Virus record (IMG/VR): IMGVR_UViG_3300010389_000007
Coordinates: 20,835 to 84,834 of that record
Source of the DNA: a virus
Reading direction: 5' to 3' (one strand)
Length of the DNA: 64,000 nt
The translations under genes and the position numbers were made by a program. The stretch's first letter is position 1; the number at the start of each line of letters is the position of its first letter. The notes beneath the pieces were generated by a model. That model searched no databases. It worked only from the letters and a program-made list of their open reading frames with translations, and was not told where the DNA came from. Shown here piece after piece: positions 14,201-25,039 of the stretch.

Positions 14201-17200
14201 GATCCTTGTCTACCCTGAGAACCCTGAATACCTTGTGCACCCTGGGCACCTACAGCACCTTGTCTACCTTGAGCCCCTTGTCTACCCTGAGCACCTTGAG
14301 AACCTTGGGGTCCTAAGAATCCTTGAGCACCTTGAGCACCTACAGCACCTTGTCTACCCTGAGAACCTTGTCTTCCTTGTGCACCCTGAACACCTTGGAA
14401 TCCTTGTGGTCCAATAGCACCCTGAACACCTTGGGATCCTTGTCTACCTTGAGCACCTTGGAATCCTTGGGCACCTTGACGACCTTGTGCACCTTGAACT
14501 CCTTGGAATCCTTGGAATCCTTGTGGTCCAATAGCACCTTGTCTACCCTGTGCACCCTGAGCACCTACAGAACCTTGTCTACCCTGAGCACCTTGAACAC
14601 CTTGTGAACCCTGCCTACCTTGGAATCCTTGAGCACCCTGAGGTCCTTGGAATCCTTGAGCACCTTGAGCACCTACAGCACCTTGTCTACCCTGAGAACC
14701 TTGTCTTCCTTGTGCACCTTGAGCACCTACAGTTCCTTGTCTTCCTTGTGCACCTTGAACTCCTTGGAAACCTTGAGCACCCTGAACTCCTTGGAATCCT
14801 TGTGCACCTTGAGGTCCAATAGAACCTTGAGTTCCATTTGTTCCTTGTACACCTTGGAATCCTTGAGCGCCTTGAGGTCCAATAGCACCTTGAACACCTT
14901 GAGCACCTTGTCTTCCTTGTGCACCTTGGAATCCTTGTGCACCCTGAACACCTTGGAATCCTTGTGCACCCTGAGGTCCATTTAGAGGTTGTGTCCACTT
15001 AACACCAGTTCCTGTAGATGCAAGAACAGAGTTTGCAACACCTACAGTTCCTGGAGTATCATATAGAGGTCCATTGATCTTTAGATTTGTTGTAGTGGTA
15101 AATCCAGAAGATCTAATATCATGAACTCTAATGCTTGGAGTTAGAGTTACAATTCCAGAAGATACTGATAGGTTAGTGGAATCAAAGGATGCAATACCTT
15201 TTGTAGAGCTTGTTGCTAATGTATGGGTGTTGCTAGTTACTCCAACAACCCTACCATAAGCATCTACAGTAAGATGTGAAATAAATTTGTCAGTCCCTGC
15301 AGATAGAGAAGTAACAGGAGTTGATACAGTTGCCAGATCAATATCATCAGGATTAATTACAATTCTTAGAGTGCTTGCAGTTCCAACATTAAAGTCTGCA
15401 CCAGAATCATATAAACCAAGACCAGCACCTTTCTGAGATGGTGATGAAATCTGAGTAAATTCAATTGCAGAAACACCAATTGCAAGTGCATAAGTGTCTC
15501 TGGTAACAAGAGCAAAACCTTTTCCTTGCTCTTCTACACCACCAATAATGAAAGCAAAGTCTCCAGTTTCAATTTCCCCAACTTGGTCATAGTCACTAGC
15601 TCTTGTTAATTCCCAAGAAGTTGATCCATTACCAACTCTGGTTACAGTGTAGAAACCATTTTCATATAGATTTGTCTGCTCTTTAATTAGGATTCTTTCA
15701 TCTAAGAATAAAGTGGTATCATCAATGGAAGTTGTACCTACACCAACACCATAGAGTTTTGCTCCAACACCACTAGCGCCATTATCATAATTTGAAACTA
15801 AGTTAATTGTAGATCCAAGAGAAACTGCCTTCTGAACCTGAATGCCTTGTGCAAAGGCATCAACATAATTCTTGGATGCAAGTTCTGCATTTTGTAGAGG
15901 GATTTGCTCATTGACAAATACTCTATCAACATAAAGATTGCTGCTGATTCCAACATCACCCTTGACCTCAAGGGTTCTTGTCATTACAGAAGTATTAACA
16001 CCAACCTTGTTTGTAGAATCATTGAAGTATAGTTCAGCACCACCAAAGTCTCCGCCATCATTATATTGAATCTGACCATCAGCACCGCCTGGAGTTACAT
16101 CAACTGTGATGGTTACACCAACTCCAGTTCCATCATTGGTTGCAGTAATATACTGTCCAACAAAGTTGAGTGCAGTTACACTTCCTGCAGTACCTACAAT
16201 AGATCCTTCATCTTTAATGGTTAGACCATTGAAGTTATTGACTGTTGCAAGTGGAACCCAATCAACACCAGTTCCAGTTGAAATTAGAACTTCATTAGCA
16301 TTACCAGTTTCTGCATTTCCATCATACAATCCACCAGAAACATAAAGACTGTTGGTTGCAGTTACAATACCAGCAGTTACATCACCATTCAGTGCACCAG
16401 AGAATCCACCAGTGGATGTTGTGACTCCAGTGATCTGAACTCCATTGTTTGTGGTCTCAAATTTCTTGGATCCGTTGTAGTAGAGTTCTACTGCACCATC
16501 TGTGATGAATTTTGCTTTAGTTTCAGTTCCATTGGTATTTTTTACTTCTAAATTATCAGCATTGATATTAAGATTTCCAGAACCAGTTTCTGAAATAATA
16601 GAATTATTATTGGAAGAGTTGTGGAAAATCTGTAAGTCAGTACCATCACCAAATCTCAATCTATCATCATCACCAAGATTTACATTACCTTGGAATGTAG
16701 AAACACCAGAGACATTCAGTGATGTGATTCTTGCATCAGCAACTGTACCAACACCAGAATAATTGAGATCTGTACCAGACAGAGTTGTTACAATACCAGT
16801 AACTATTCTTGCTTCTGTTGGTACATGGAGGTTGGTTACTGTTCCTGTTGTTGATGAAAGTGTGGTTACAATACCAGAAACAATTCTTGCCTCTGTAGGA
16901 ACATGCAGTGTTGGTGATGTAGTTACTCCTGAAACCTTGAGAGTATTTGCAATAACTACATTATCTGGGAGTCCAACTGTAACTGTAGCACCTTCACCAG
17001 TACCAGTAACTTCAATTTCATTTGTAGTTCCAGAAACTGATTCAACATAATCTCCAGTAGTATCAGTTCCAAGTTCTACTGAGTTTGGTTGAATAGTTGC
17101 TGCAAAAGATACATTACCTGTGCCATCAAAGCTAATGGGAGAAGCAAGTATATCTCCAGTAATTTGGAAAGTTCTTGCTGTTTCTAATTTTGTTGCATCT

Positions 17201-20127
17201 GTTGCTAATCCTGCATTAGCAGCATACACAGCATAAGTTGCTATATCTGCATTAGTTGCTATTCCAGCAGAAGCAGCATAAGTTGCATAGGTAGCAATTC
17301 CTGCTACATCAGCATAATCTGCTCTAGTGGCATTAGTTGAATCTGTAGCAAATCCAGCATTGGCAGCATAAGTTGCAAAAGTAGCAGCATCTGCATTGGT
17401 AGAAACTCCAGCAGAAGCAGCATAAGTTGAGTATGTAGAAACTCCAGAAGAAGCAGCATAGGTTGCATAAGTTGCTATATCTGCATTAGTTGCAATACCA
17501 GCATTAGCAGCATATGAAGCAAAAGTTGCTATATCAGCATTAGTGGAAACTCCAGCATTAGCAGCATAAGGAGTATAGGTAGCAACACCAGCATTTGCAG
17601 CATAAGTTGCATAGGTTGCTATATCTGCATTAGTGGATATTCCTGCATTAGCAGCATAAGTTGCATAAGTTGCAGCATCAGCATTAGTGGCAATACCTGC
17701 AGAAGCAGCATAAGTTGCATAAGTAGCAGCATCTGCATTAGTTGCTATTCCAGCATTAACTGCATAAGTTGCTATTCCAGCACTGATGGCATATGTTGCA
17801 ATACCTGCTGAGACTGCATAAGTAGATTCTGTAGAAATACCAGCAACTGCAGCATAATATGAGAATGTGCTAATTCCAGCATCAGCAGCATACACAGCAT
17901 AAGTTGCTATATCTGCATTTGTGGAGATACCAGCATTTGCGGCATAAGTTGCATAAGTAGCAATTCCTGCTACATCAGCATAATCAGATCTCGTGGCATT
18001 ATCTGCATTAGTAGAAACTCCAGCATTAGCAGCATATACAGCATAAGTTGCTATGTCTGCATTTGTAGAAACTCCTGCAGAAGCAGCATAGACTGCATAA
18101 GTAGCTACATCAGCATTGACTGCATTTGTGGCATCTGTTGCTAATCCTGCATTAGCAGCATAAGTTGTGAAAGTAGCAATATCAGCATTAGTTGCTATTC
18201 CAGCAGTTGCTGCATAGTTAGAATACGTTGAAATTCCAGCAACATCAGCATAATCTGCTCTAGTGGCATTGTTAGCATCAGTAGCAATTCCTGCTGTTGC
18301 TGCATAAGTTGCATAGGTAGCTGCATCTGCATTGGTAGCAATACCAGCATTAGCAGCATAAGGAGTATAGGTAGCAACTCCAGCATTTGCAGCATAAGTA
18401 GCAAAGTCTGCATCTGTAGATAGTCCAGCATTAGCAGCATATACAGCATAGGTTGCTATGTCTGCATTAGTAGCTATGCCTGCATTTGCTGCATATGGAG
18501 TGTAACTAGAGACTCCAGCATTAGCAGCGTAGGTAGCATAAGTTGCCACACCTGCTGTGCCAGCATAGGTAGAATAAATTGCAATATCAGCATTAGTTGC
18601 TATGCCAGCAGAAGCTGCATAAGTTGCATAGGTTGCAATACCTGCTACATCTGCATAATCAGATCTCGTGGCATTAGTTGAATCTGTAGCAAATCCTGCT
18701 GTAGCAGCATATACAGCAAAAGTTGCTATATCAGCATTAGTGGAAACTCCAGCATTTGCTGCATATGGAGTATAAGTAGCAACACCAGCATTAGCAGCAT
18801 AAGTGGCAAAAGTGGCATCAGTAGAAACTCCAGCAGTTCCAGCATATACAGCATAAGTTGCTATATCGGCATTAGTTGCTATACCCGCATTAGCAGCATA
18901 TGGAGTATAGGTAGCAACACCAGCATTAGCAGAATAGGTAGCATAAGTTGCTATGCCAGCAGTTCCAGAATATACAGCATAAGTTGCTATATCAGCATTG
19001 GTAGCAATACCAGCAGAAGCTGCATAAGTTGCATAGGTTGCTATTCCAGCTACATCTGCATAATCAGATCTAGTGGCATTAGTGGCATCAGTAGAAAATC
19101 CTGCATTAGCAGCATATACAGCATAAGTTGCTATATCAGCATTGGTAGCAATACCAGCAGAAGCTGCATAAGTTGCATAGGTTGCTATTCCAGCTACATC
19201 TGCATAATCAGATCTAGTGGCATTAGTGGCATCAGTAGAAAATCCTGCATTAGCAGCATATACAGCATAAGTTGCTATATCAGCATTGGTAGCAATACCA
19301 GCAGAAGCTGCATAAGTTGCATAGGTTGCTACACCAGCATTAGAAGCATAAGTTGCAGTATCTGCATTCCCAGTTAAATTTCCAGTAATATTACCAACAA
19401 AATTGCTTGCAGTAACTACTCCAGTAAAGTCAGCATCAGTTCCCTTTACATAATCAATAGTGCCAATACCAGAATAGTTAATATCTACACCAGAAAGGGA
19501 AGTTACAACACCAACTCCAATATCTGCTGTTCCTACATAAGCATTTGCATAACTTAAAGTGCCACCATCAAGAGTTTGTAGGGTACTAATGCCAAGAAAC
19601 TTGGCAGAAGTTCCTGTTAGAATATCAATATCACCAGTATCATAATCTAAAGAGGTTCCACTTAAAGATGTTACAACTCCAGTGTTAATATAACCATTGG
19701 TAAAATTGCCATTAGTATAGGTAGCAGTAGTTCCTTCTACTGTTGTTATCGTACCAATGCCATTATAATTTAAATCTCTTCCAGAAAGTGATGTAACTAC
19801 ACCTACTTCAAAATATCCAGTTTCTCCATTGACTAAAGTAGATGTAAGAGTTGTAACTACACCTACTTCAAAATATCCAGTTTCCCCATTAACTACAGTT
19901 CCCTGTAGAGTTGTGACTGTAGCAACACCAGCAGAAATATCACCACTAAATTGAGAAGCAGTAACTACCCCAGTTACTAATTGATCACCCTCAACTTGTA
20001 GTTCTGCAGTTGCATTGGTTGTGCCAATTCCAACCTTGCCAGTTACCTCTAATACTGTATCAGTATCATTGTAACCAGATAGACCAACCTTAATATCTCG
20101 TTGTCTTCTTGATAAAAAATCTGACAT
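11278..20127 (-). CDS. Giant tail fibre with Ala/Tyr repeats, collagen-like blocks and S74 chaperone
   Basis: At 2949 residues this is the largest protein in the window. In order it has a beta-rich N-terminus, Ala/Tyr/Thr-rich repeats of about 16 and 48 residues (~245-985), a beta domain containing [15 protein letters not shown], a long collagen-like block (~1713-2342; G-A-Q, G-R-Q and G-F-Q triplets), a non-repeat insert (~2345-2490), a second collagen block (~2495-2624), a tip domain and a C-terminal S74 intramolecular chaperone (~2840-2949; SDVRLKKNI and [15 protein letters not shown]). S74 domains trimerise the fibre and cut themselves off. It probably forms a long trimeric host-contact fibre. 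The start MSDFLSRR is preceded by GAGGTAAT. Confidence 0.88.
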   Translation of the reverse strand: MSDFLSRRQRDIKVGLSGYNDTDTVLEVTGKVGIGTTNATAELQVEGDQLVTGVVTASQFSGDISAGVATVTTLQGTVVNGETGYFEVGVVTTLTSTLVNGETGYFEVGVVTSLSGRDLNYNGIGTITTVEGTTATYTNGNFTNGYINTGVVTSLSGTSLDYDTGDIDILTGTSAKFLGISTLQTLDGGTLSYANAYVGTADIGVGVVTSLSGVDINYSGIGTIDYVKGTDADFTGVVTASNFVGNITGNLTGNADTATYASNAGVATYATYAASAGIATNADIATYAVYAANAGFSTDATNATRSDYADVAGIATYATYAASAGIATNADIATYAVYAANAGFSTDATNATRSDYADVAGIATYATYAASAGIATNADIATYAVYSGTAGIATYATYSANAGVATYTPYAANAGIATNADIATYAVYAGTAGVSTDATFATYAANAGVATYTPYAANAGVSTNADIATFAVYAATAGFATDSTNATRSDYADVAGIATYATYAASAGIATNADIAIYSTYAGTAGVATYATYAANAGVSSYTPYAANAGIATNADIATYAVYAANAGLSTDADFATYAANAGVATYTPYAANAGIATNADAATYATYAATAGIATDANNATRADYADVAGISTYSNYAATAGIATNADIATFTTYAANAGLATDATNAVNADVATYAVYAASAGVSTNADIATYAVYAANAGVSTNADNATRSDYADVAGIATYATYAANAGISTNADIATYAVYAADAGISTFSYYAAVAGISTESTYAVSAGIATYAISAGIATYAVNAGIATNADAATYATYAASAGIATNADAATYATYAANAGISTNADIATYATYAANAGVATYTPYAANAGVSTNADIATFASYAANAGIATNADIATYATYAASSGVSTYSTYAASAGVSTNADAATFATYAANAGFATDSTNATRADYADVAGIATYATYAASAGIATNADIATYAVYAANAGLATDATKLETARTFQITGDILASPISFDGTGNVSFAATIQPNSVELGTDTTGDYVESVSGTTNEIEVTGTGEGATVTVGLPDNVVIANTLKVSGVTTSPTLHVPTEARIVSGIVTTLSSTTGTVTNLHVPTEARIVTGIVTTLSGTDLNYSGVGTVADARITSLNVSGVSTFQGNVNLGDDDRLRFGDGTDLQIFHNSSNNNSIISETGSGNLNINADNLEVKNTNGTETKAKFITDGAVELYYNGSKKFETTNNGVQITGVTTSTGGFSGALNGDVTAGIVTATNSLYVSGGLYDGNAETGNANEVLISTGTGVDWVPLATVNNFNGLTIKDEGSIVGTAGSVTALNFVGQYITATNDGTGVGVTITVDVTPGGADGQIQYNDGGDFGGAELYFNDSTNKVGVNTSVMTRTLEVKGDVGISSNLYVDRVFVNEQIPLQNAELASKNYVDAFAQGIQVQKAVSLGSTINLVSNYDNGASGVGAKLYGVGVGTTSIDDTTLFLDERILIKEQTNLYENGFYTVTRVGNGSTSWELTRASDYDQVGEIETGDFAFIIGGVEEQGKGFALVTRDTYALAIGVSAIEFTQISSPSQKGAGLGLYDSGADFNVGTASTLRIVINPDDIDLATVSTPVTSLSAGTDKFISHLTVDAYGRVVGVTSNTHTLATSSTKGIASFDSTNLSVSSGIVTLTPSIRVHDIRSSGFTTTTNLKINGPLYDTPGTVGVANSVLASTGTGVKWTQPLNGPQGAQGFQGVQGAQGFQGAQGRQGAQGVQGAIGPQGAQGFQGVQGTNGTQGSIGPQGAQGFQGVQGAQGFQGVQGAQGRQGTVGAQGAQGRQGSQGRQGAVGAQGAQGFQGPQGAQGFQGRQGSQGVQGAQGRQGSVGAQGAQGRQGAIGPQGFQGFQGVQGAQGRQGAQGFQGAQGRQGSQGVQGAIGPQGFQGVQGAQGRQGSQGRQGAVGAQGAQGFLGPQGSQGAQGRQGAQGRQGAVGAQGAQGIQGSQGRQGSVGAQGAQGRQGAVGAQGAIGPQGAQGRQGAQGRQGAVGAQGTQGVQGAQGVQGSTGAQGAQGVQGAQGRQGAVGAQGAQGRQGSAGAQGAIGPQGAQGVQGAQGRQGAQGVQGSQGVQGAQGVQGSTGAQGAQGIQGAQGRQGSTGAQGAQGRQGAQGRQGSVGAQGSIGPQGIAGVQGAQGRQGAQGHQGRQGAQGYQGVQGAAGAQGAQGRQGSPGVEGAQGASGTTGAQGAIGPQGAQGNQGVQGATGNQGVQGAQGYQGRQGAQGRQGAAGAQGAAGAQGASGTTGAQGAIGPQGAQGRQGAAGAQGAQGRQGAAGVQGAQGRQGAAGAQGAAGAQGAQGRQGAQGNSGVQGSGGAQGAQGQLGGGSWTPVLSTVTQTGPNQFQRTSGSGWNARVYSAEEYEYAYMAFQVNNTSGVGMIALTADPTASTSYTTLDYAWYVNAGTARIYENGSNIGTYGSYTTSTIFSITYDGSTVKYYKDGVLQRSRSITHSGGLHVSSSINTTTGVYTIVFGPMGSVGAQGFQGFQGAAGVQGAQGRQGTAGAQGAAGAQGAAGAQGAQGRQGAVGAQGAQGRQGSAGAQGAQGRQGSAGPRGPQGATGAQGAQGRQGTAGAQGAQGRQGSAGAQGAQGRQGAQGFQGIPGPVAGSDTQLIYNNNGSPAGAANLTYDGTRLLYRTLKPRNVGGDSNLSISSYAYDIFQEDGTWNSPYPDLRINFHTGISFGANSNYGGYRFMDDYNSLTARFQINGTSNNNYSYKRLRVDEGIYESTNDADLRANETTSYGAWKVDGNRGGYFGFLFDSGRGPHLMFQSATGNGGIYYSAGGIWPVYYSYGDNCVGITGSTTSSAYELYVSGDVYATGTITAASDVRLKKNIETIESPLDKVLKLRGVTFEWDLTKAKNRKEGIKMGLIAQEVEQIVPEVVTHAKDVDEYSVEYGNLTALLIEAVKEQNEIINTMRRELDELKKKLGE
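12255..12640 (-). repeat. Collagen-like triplet repeat, distal block
   Basis: About 128 codons of G-X-Y triplets, mainly G-A-Q and G-R-Q, encoded by near-identical 18- and 27-nt units. Plus-strand translations of this region give long spurious open frames. Confidence 0.85.
13100..14985 (-). repeat. Collagen-like triplet repeat, main block
   Basis: About 628 codons of near-continuous G-X-Y triplets with Gln at most Y positions and no proline-hydroxylation-type GPP. Repeated DNA units make this block prone to unequal recombination and assembly collapse. Confidence 0.85.
17155..19396 (-). repeat. Ala/Tyr-rich protein repeats in the giant fibre
   Basis: Units such as [18 protein letters not shown] occur dozens of times across ~740 residues, with Thr, Asn, Asp and Ala spaced regularly. 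The pattern suggests a repetitive beta-solenoid or helical shaft. Copies are degenerate in the 3' part of the gene and perfect near its 5' part. Confidence 0.85.
18971..19330 (-). repeat. Perfect 144-bp tandem repeat, 2.5 copies
   Basis: Copies at 18971-19114 and 19115-19258 are identical over 144 nt, and 72 nt of a third copy (19259-19330) are also identical. Each encodes 48 residues. Identity without synonymous differences indicates very recent duplication or gene conversion. Confidence 0.9.
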
Positions 20128-20131
20128 TTAA

Positions 20132-20473
20132 TTACCTCTTGGCACTTTCTAGAACGCTAAGAACAATCTCCAGGGTTCCATCTACACTCCCCTGAACCTT
20201 AAAAACGTCACCTGTTTCCAAAATTAATCTTCCAGATAATAATGAAGTAGAATCATTTGCTGGAATTGGAGTTTCTTTTACTAACCTTGCATCAACTCCA
20301 CTTCTGGAGTGTGCTGCAGTAACTGTCTGGGTTGAGGTTCCTGTACCTACATTACTGACCTGAGCAAGCAAAATAATAGAGGCAACTCCAGTTGGAGCAG
20401 TATAAATCCCTACATTAGAAGTAGTGACATTATGCCTGATGGTCAAAAATTTATTAAGTGCTATTTGTGCCAT
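20132..20473 (-). CDS. Small virion protein, paired with the giant fibre (113 aa)
   Basis: MAQIALNKFLTIRHNVTTSN opens a beta-rich protein with a SGRLILETGDVFKVQG motif. It is a paralogue of 27770-28153 (EGRLVLERTALKTDAI in the same place, IYT...TSIVLYAQVANTGTG versus IYT...ASIILLAQVSNVGTG). Each copy sits between a beta-helix protein and a collagen-like fibre, so it may be a fibre adaptor, an inference. Confidence 0.72.
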   Translation of the reverse strand: MAQIALNKFLTIRHNVTTSNVGIYTAPTGVASIILLAQVSNVGTGTSTQTVTAAHSRSGVDARLVKETPIPANDSTSLLSGRLILETGDVFKVQGSVDGTLEIVLSVLESAKR

Positions 20474-20474
20474 A

Positions 20475-22706
20475 TTATCCTAACTGATCCAGGGCAATAA
20501 TTAGGGGTGTTACTGTATTTAGAAGACTCTGATCGAAGTCCCTACCACTGATTGTTCCTGTAAATTGGTTCACAGAAACACCATCACCAATTCTAAAGTT
20601 ACCTGCCTGATCTGTGCTGGTATAGACTACCAATCCACCATCTCTAAATACAACTTCATTATCTTGAATTGTTACTCCACCAAGAGCAGGTTTTGCTGTA
20701 AAGATGTTAGTTCCAGATCCAACATATTCAAATGAGTGTGATGAAGCAATTTGTAAACTTTGTCTGGTAAAATATGCAGTAGTCCCAGACCCAACTTCAA
20801 AATCAAGAACAGTTTTGAGAACAACTGTGCTAACACCAGCAATTGGTAATGATGCACTCTCAATAGAATAATAAATTGGTTGTAAAACAACAGTTCCAGA
20901 TGCTCCACCAGTTCCACCAACTGAAATGTTTGGTGGATTTTCTATTTCATACTGAGATCCAGTTGCAATAATTGTAAATCCAGTAACTGTTCCATCTAGT
21001 GAGACATCAGCAACTGCTTCTGCCCTAATACCAGATGGACCAGTTGGTGCATCAATAGTAACTGTTGGTGGATTGTTTAGATCATATCCAGATCCAGGAT
21101 TATCCACAATAATAGAATCTACTGTATAGTATAATTTTCCAAAGTACAGTGCCTGACCATCATAAGGTCTGTAAGAACCAATTCCAGAAATTGCAATTGT
21201 ATCAGTATCTTCTGCTGCAGTAGTGGAAACTTCCCCAGTCATTCTATAAATTGATCCAGAATCTGTACCACCAACACCAATTGAGACTAGACCTTCATTT
21301 CCAAATGATGAGTTTGAGTTTGTAATATCACACTGACCACCATTTCCTGTGTAAATTGCAATATCATCACAAATAGTAAATATAGAAACTAACTGTGCAT
21401 ATGCACCATTTGTGATGGTAACACCAATGCCACCCTGGTTATATTGGGTATAGGAGTCAACTGACATTGTGCCAGTAACACCAATGTCATCTTGATCTCC
21501 TGGTTCTGCATGGAAACCATCAACTTTCATTCCAATACTATCTGGAATAAAGTTAGTGCAGTTTCTAATATATGGACCCTGAGTGATTGGACCTACACCT
21601 GGGGAGAATGAAGGATCATTTTCAACTGAAGTTCCTAATCCAGAATTTCCTGGATAAGTTGTATTGAATCCTACTCCAAGAACTCCTAATCCTTGATCAA
21701 TAATTGCAGTTACAACACCAACACAAGAATAGATGGCAGATACTACATTGGCACATCCATCAACACTTTGATTTCCATATGCACCATCTGGTTGAATACT
21801 TAGGTCTCTTACTTGGAAATACTCATTTTGATAATTTCCATCCCAGACTACATTATTGATACATGATTTTGCAATGCCTGCTGCATAATACATTGCATCA
21901 ATTGTTTCAGTCTTAACTCCAACAATGTGTTGAAGTGCTCCTGCTTGTGTGTAATATGATTTTCCTGCTCCAACACACTTAGAGTTTCCACCTCTTGTTA
22001 TGTCATAACAGACTGCTTTGAATACTGATTTAATATCTTCTGCGCATTCTTTGGCAGTTCCAATGCCCATTGAGAATGCACCACCATTATAGTCAGTGCT
22101 AGTTAAATATCCTACTGTTTCTTTTGCAATAAAATCAAGATTCATCCTGATCATTCTTGCAGCATCAAAATATCTGAATGATGAAACTCCAACTAATGGT
22201 TGGAATGCAATAACTGATGCTCCATTGGACATTCCTGGTCCAACAAAACTTAAATCTGTAACATGAACACCATTGTTCACATGAAACAGATCTTCAGTTG
22301 TATTCTGTGGAGTTACCTGACAGTTTCTTAGTTCAGTTCCCTCAACAGATACATTTCTAGGAATAACTACTGGATTATTTTCTGCATAATAACCAGGATA
22401 GATCTTGATAGTATCACCAGGAAGTGCTATTGCTGCTGCAGCCTTAATGGTTGCTTTTGCATCTCCTTGGTTTAATCCTGTATTATCATCATCTCCATTA
22501 GTATTGACAAATATTGTTTTTCCTACTGATGATCCAGCACCAACTTCAATAACTCTTGTACCTACACCTACAGCACCTTGATCCTGTTTAAGAAAAAGTT
22601 TACCATCATACAAGTTGATGGCTAATTCTCCTGCCTGGAGTTGATCTATAGTGGGTTTCTTTGCAGGAACAGAAGACCTTCTTATCCTGATCTTAGGATC
22701 TGCCAT
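20475..22706 (-). CDS. Beta-helix type tail protein (743 aa)
   Basis: The N-terminus has QLQAGELAINLYDGKLF, a motif of phage tail-fibre proteins. Residues ~85-125 (IKAAAAIALPGDTIKIYPGY then SVEGTELRNCQ) resemble the start of a pectate-lyase-like right-handed beta-helix. The C-terminus (TSTDQAGNFRIGDGVSVNQF) matches that of 28161-32636. No lyase active-site residues could be assigned, so it may bind rather than cut polysaccharide. Late octamer AATAAATA lies 50 nt upstream. Confidence 0.75.
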   Translation of the reverse strand: MADPKIRIRRSSVPAKKPTIDQLQAGELAINLYDGKLFLKQDQGAVGVGTRVIEVGAGSSVGKTIFVNTNGDDDNTGLNQGDAKATIKAAAAIALPGDTIKIYPGYYAENNPVVIPRNVSVEGTELRNCQVTPQNTTEDLFHVNNGVHVTDLSFVGPGMSNGASVIAFQPLVGVSSFRYFDAARMIRMNLDFIAKETVGYLTSTDYNGGAFSMGIGTAKECAEDIKSVFKAVCYDITRGGNSKCVGAGKSYYTQAGALQHIVGVKTETIDAMYYAAGIAKSCINNVVWDGNYQNEYFQVRDLSIQPDGAYGNQSVDGCANVVSAIYSCVGVVTAIIDQGLGVLGVGFNTTYPGNSGLGTSVENDPSFSPGVGPITQGPYIRNCTNFIPDSIGMKVDGFHAEPGDQDDIGVTGTMSVDSYTQYNQGGIGVTITNGAYAQLVSIFTICDDIAIYTGNGGQCDITNSNSSFGNEGLVSIGVGGTDSGSIYRMTGEVSTTAAEDTDTIAISGIGSYRPYDGQALYFGKLYYTVDSIIVDNPGSGYDLNNPPTVTIDAPTGPSGIRAEAVADVSLDGTVTGFTIIATGSQYEIENPPNISVGGTGGASGTVVLQPIYYSIESASLPIAGVSTVVLKTVLDFEVGSGTTAYFTRQSLQIASSHSFEYVGSGTNIFTAKPALGGVTIQDNEVVFRDGGLVVYTSTDQAGNFRIGDGVSVNQFTGTISGRDFDQSLLNTVTPLIIALDQLG

Positions 22707-22716
22707 ATATTATAGT

Positions 22717-22747
22717 GGTATATACCGTACCCCTGATATGTATCAGG
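22717..22747 (-). repeat. Two palindromes in a 5' leader
   Basis: GGTATATACC (22717-22726) and CCTGATA-TG-TATCAGG (22732-22747) lie between the late promoter and the start of the beta-helix gene. No T run follows, so they are not clear terminators. They may stabilise the leader. Confidence 0.5.
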
Positions 22748-22755
22748 ATTTCTTT

Positions 22756-22763
22756 TATTTATT
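22756..22763 (-). promoter_or_regulatory. Late promoter-like AATAAATA
   Basis: On the minus strand, 50 nt upstream of the ATG at 22706, and overlapping the end of the previous gene. It matches TATAAATA at 7 of 8 positions. Confidence 0.45.
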
Positions 22764-22953
22764 CAAAAGATTCTGACTCAGTTTCAGTTTGTTGCTCTAT
22801 TTCTTTTTCAAGAGATTTAATTCTTTCATTCAATTCAGAAACTACTGTAGATAAAGCATTTATTTTTGCCTCATATACAATGTTTTGGTTAATTAATTCT
22901 GTTACTTTCTTTTGATAGGAAGCAAGTAGTGCATTATAATCTATATCAACCAT
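22759..22953 (-). CDS. Small coiled-coil protein (64 aa)
   Basis: After MVDIDYNALLASYQKKVTEL a long heptad pattern continues (VSELNERIKSLEKEIEQ) to an acidic end. The start shares one base with the stop of the preceding gene. It may oligomerise or plug a fibre assembly; the role is unknown. Confidence 0.68.
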   Translation of the reverse strand: MVDIDYNALLASYQKKVTELINQNIVYEAKINALSTVVSELNERIKSLEKEIEQQTETESESFE

Positions 22954-24350
22954 TAGAATGTTCCAGCATCAACAGTAATATTTTCTAGGAATCTTTCTGA
23001 TCCTGTGCAAGAAACTAATTGAGATTGTCCAGCACAATCATTGACCCAGATAGATTCAATCTCTATAGCAGCATATGTGTTAATTGTCAACACACTACTA
23101 GATTCTGTTACATCTTTTGCTAATACAATTCTTTGAGCACTGTCATCCCAGAATGCAGCAGCTTTCTTTGCACTTCCATCATACCAGTGCATCAATAGAC
23201 CAACATCAATATTTAAATCTGATGCTGGAACATCAAGAAGACCACCACTATTGATAAGTCCAACCTCAATCAGACTATCTTCAACCTTCATGCTTTCAGC
23301 ATTCACTTCTACAGTGGTGCCTAATACATAAAGATCACCATTAACAGTTAGGTCATTAGTTGCACTTATGTTTCCAGTAAATGTGGATACTCCAGTAACT
23401 GCAAGATTTGATTGGAATCTTACTTCTCCACCAACATCAAGAGCATATCTATCTCCCAAAGCTGGGTTATCAATAATAACACCATCTTGGAATGTTGAAA
23501 CTCCAGTTACTTTTAGATCATTTGATTCTAATGCATTAGCAATATCTACACTTCCATTAACATCTAGATCAGTTGTTATGGTTGCACCAGCACCAACTAT
23601 AAGATCTTGAACATATAAATTTCTCCACTGTTTATCTGTGGCACCTAAATCATATGAATTTGTTGTAGATGGACCTACATTAGATGCAAATTCCCCACCA
23701 ACAATAATATCATCAGTATCATTATCGCCAATGTTAATTGTTCCACCTTTGAATGTTACTTCTCCAACAAAGGTTGAAACTCCAGCAACTTCTAAATTTC
23801 CTCCAATATTAACACTCTTTTCTACCCCAATACCACCTTCTACTACAAGTGCACCAGTATCCTTATCTGTAGAATCTGTTACATCCTGGAACTCTACTAA
23901 CTGAGTAGCAGTTAAGAATCCTACAGTTAAGTTATCAACTTCTAAATTTGTAAATTGATTGGACCAAGATAGTGATCCAGTTCCATCAGTTTTTAGGAAT
24001 GTGTCATCAATTGGTGTGGGTGGGAAAGTATATTGTACGTTTGCATCCAACCCATTTGGTGCTGCCAAAGTTACATAATTTTCTCCATTGTCTGATGCTT
24101 CTAGCAGATTAATACCACCACCAGTAGTGGAAGTTTCTTTTGACCAATACCTAGAAGAACCAAAAAACTTATTATTTGGTGCAGTAATAAGTTCACTGGT
24201 AATGGTATTGATACCAAGAGTTATGGTAGTGCCAGTGCCAATGTAAAAATCATAACTATCTGTGGTAAATCCTGGCTCCCCTGCTCTGAAAGTTACCAGT
24301 CCAACATTAGCAGCAGGGCCTCTCTTGAATTGTAATACAGCAGAAGCCAT
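22953..24350 (-). CDS. Tail-fibre-like structural protein (465 aa)
   Basis: MASAVLQFKRGPAANVGLVT with FRAGEPGFTTDSYDFYIGTG resembles the N-terminal unit of phage tail-fibre proteins. The middle holds repeated GVSTFTGNISATNDLTVNG-type segments, also found in the giant fibre. The C-terminus ends NITVDAGTF, similar to NIDLDGGSF of the next upstream gene. A late octamer lies 20 nt upstream. Host-contact role inferred. Confidence 0.7.
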   Translation of the reverse strand: MASAVLQFKRGPAANVGLVTFRAGEPGFTTDSYDFYIGTGTTITLGINTITSELITAPNNKFFGSSRYWSKETSTTGGGINLLEASDNGENYVTLAAPNGLDANVQYTFPPTPIDDTFLKTDGTGSLSWSNQFTNLEVDNLTVGFLTATQLVEFQDVTDSTDKDTGALVVEGGIGVEKSVNIGGNLEVAGVSTFVGEVTFKGGTINIGDNDTDDIIVGGEFASNVGPSTTNSYDLGATDKQWRNLYVQDLIVGAGATITTDLDVNGSVDIANALESNDLKVTGVSTFQDGVIIDNPALGDRYALDVGGEVRFQSNLAVTGVSTFTGNISATNDLTVNGDLYVLGTTVEVNAESMKVEDSLIEVGLINSGGLLDVPASDLNIDVGLLMHWYDGSAKKAAAFWDDSAQRIVLAKDVTESSSVLTINTYAAIEIESIWVNDCAGQSQLVSCTGSERFLENITVDAGTF

Positions 24351-24369
24351 AGTTATCCCTAGTTTTTAC

Positions 24370-24377
24370 TATTTATT
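24370..24377 (-). promoter_or_regulatory. Late promoter-like AATAAATA
   Basis: AATAAATAG on the minus strand lies 20 nt upstream of the ATG at 24350, within the usual spacing for this phage. Confidence 0.6.
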
Positions 24378-24684
24378 AAAAGGACCCACCGTCTAAATCT
24401 ATATTATCTCCTCTGGAAGAATTTGTATCCAAAGCATTAATGAATACTCCAGGAAGACCATCACCAGAAGACGAAGATGATTGTACAGTAGATGCAGCAG
24501 AAACTAAAACATCATCAGGATCAATGAAAGTGAATTTGCTTGATGTAGTGTCATATGCAAGAACATAATTAAATGATTCTGATGTAATGCCAGTAGCATT
24601 AACATCTATAAGATCTGTTAATCTGTTTGCCACGTTAGTTAAGACCTCTACTTCTGTTGTTGAGTTTAAATTAAGCTCTATCAT
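24376..24684 (-). CDS. Hypothetical virion-region protein (102 aa)
   Basis: The protein starts MIELNLNSTTEVEVLTNVAN, has a serine-rich stretch (VQSSSSSGDG) and ends NIDLDGGSF, which mirrors the end of the gene downstream. It overlaps the preceding gene by 14 nt. Structural role inferred from position and tail similarity. Confidence 0.62.
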   Translation of the reverse strand: MIELNLNSTTEVEVLTNVANRLTDLIDVNATGITSESFNYVLAYDTTSSKFTFIDPDDVLVSAASTVQSSSSSGDGLPGVFINALDTNSSRGDNIDLDGGSF

Positions 24685-25015
24685 TAGATGCAGATCCTCT
24701 TACTAGAACATTGCCTTCTAGAACTTTTGTCTTAACCCCAGAAACATTAATTGTAAAGAAGTCATAAACATGCCTTCCAACTGGAAGTTCAGTAGTCACT
24801 GCATTTGCCAGTTCAATTCTAACAACTCCAGCACTTTCTGGTGGAAGAACTGTTGTACTAAATGCATATCCAACTGGAGATCCATAATGTTTTCTCATTA
24901 CACAAGAGAATCCATAACCAGTTAAGTTTACCACTGCTCCATCAGTCTTAATCTTGAGGGCAGTGGAAAAGTCAGCACCCTTATCAATAGTAAAATTTAC
25001 TGCAGATACTGCCAT
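24671..25015 (-). CDS. Virion protein resembling fibre N-terminal modules (114 aa)
   Basis: MAVSAVNFTIDKGADFSTAL followed by NLTGYGFSCVMRKHYGS resembles the beta-sandwich modules at the N-terminus of phage baseplate or fibre proteins. It has a single domain. A late-type octamer (TCTAAATA) lies 17 nt upstream. Confidence 0.62.
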   Translation of the reverse strand: MAVSAVNFTIDKGADFSTALKIKTDGAVVNLTGYGFSCVMRKHYGSPVGYAFSTTVLPPESAGVVRIELANAVTTELPVGRHVYDFFTINVSGVKTKVLEGNVLVRGSASNDRA

Positions 25016-25031
25016 ACTACTTACTTTATTT

Positions 25032-25039
25032 TATTTAGA
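25032..25039 (-). promoter_or_regulatory. T4-like late promoter TCTAAATA
   Basis: TCTAAATAA on the minus strand ends 17 nt before the ATG at 25015, and lies in the intergenic gap after the collagen-like fibre. Confidence 0.5.

Noticed and set aside
13102-14316. 404-residue plus-strand open frame made of Ser/Thr/Leu repeats
   Set aside because: It is the antisense reading of the collagen-like repeats, whose missing stop codons are a consequence of repetitive codons.
17155-19396. Possible CRISPR array because of many repeats
   Set aside because: Repeats are in frame and encode a protein motif; there are no unique spacers of constant length or cas genes.
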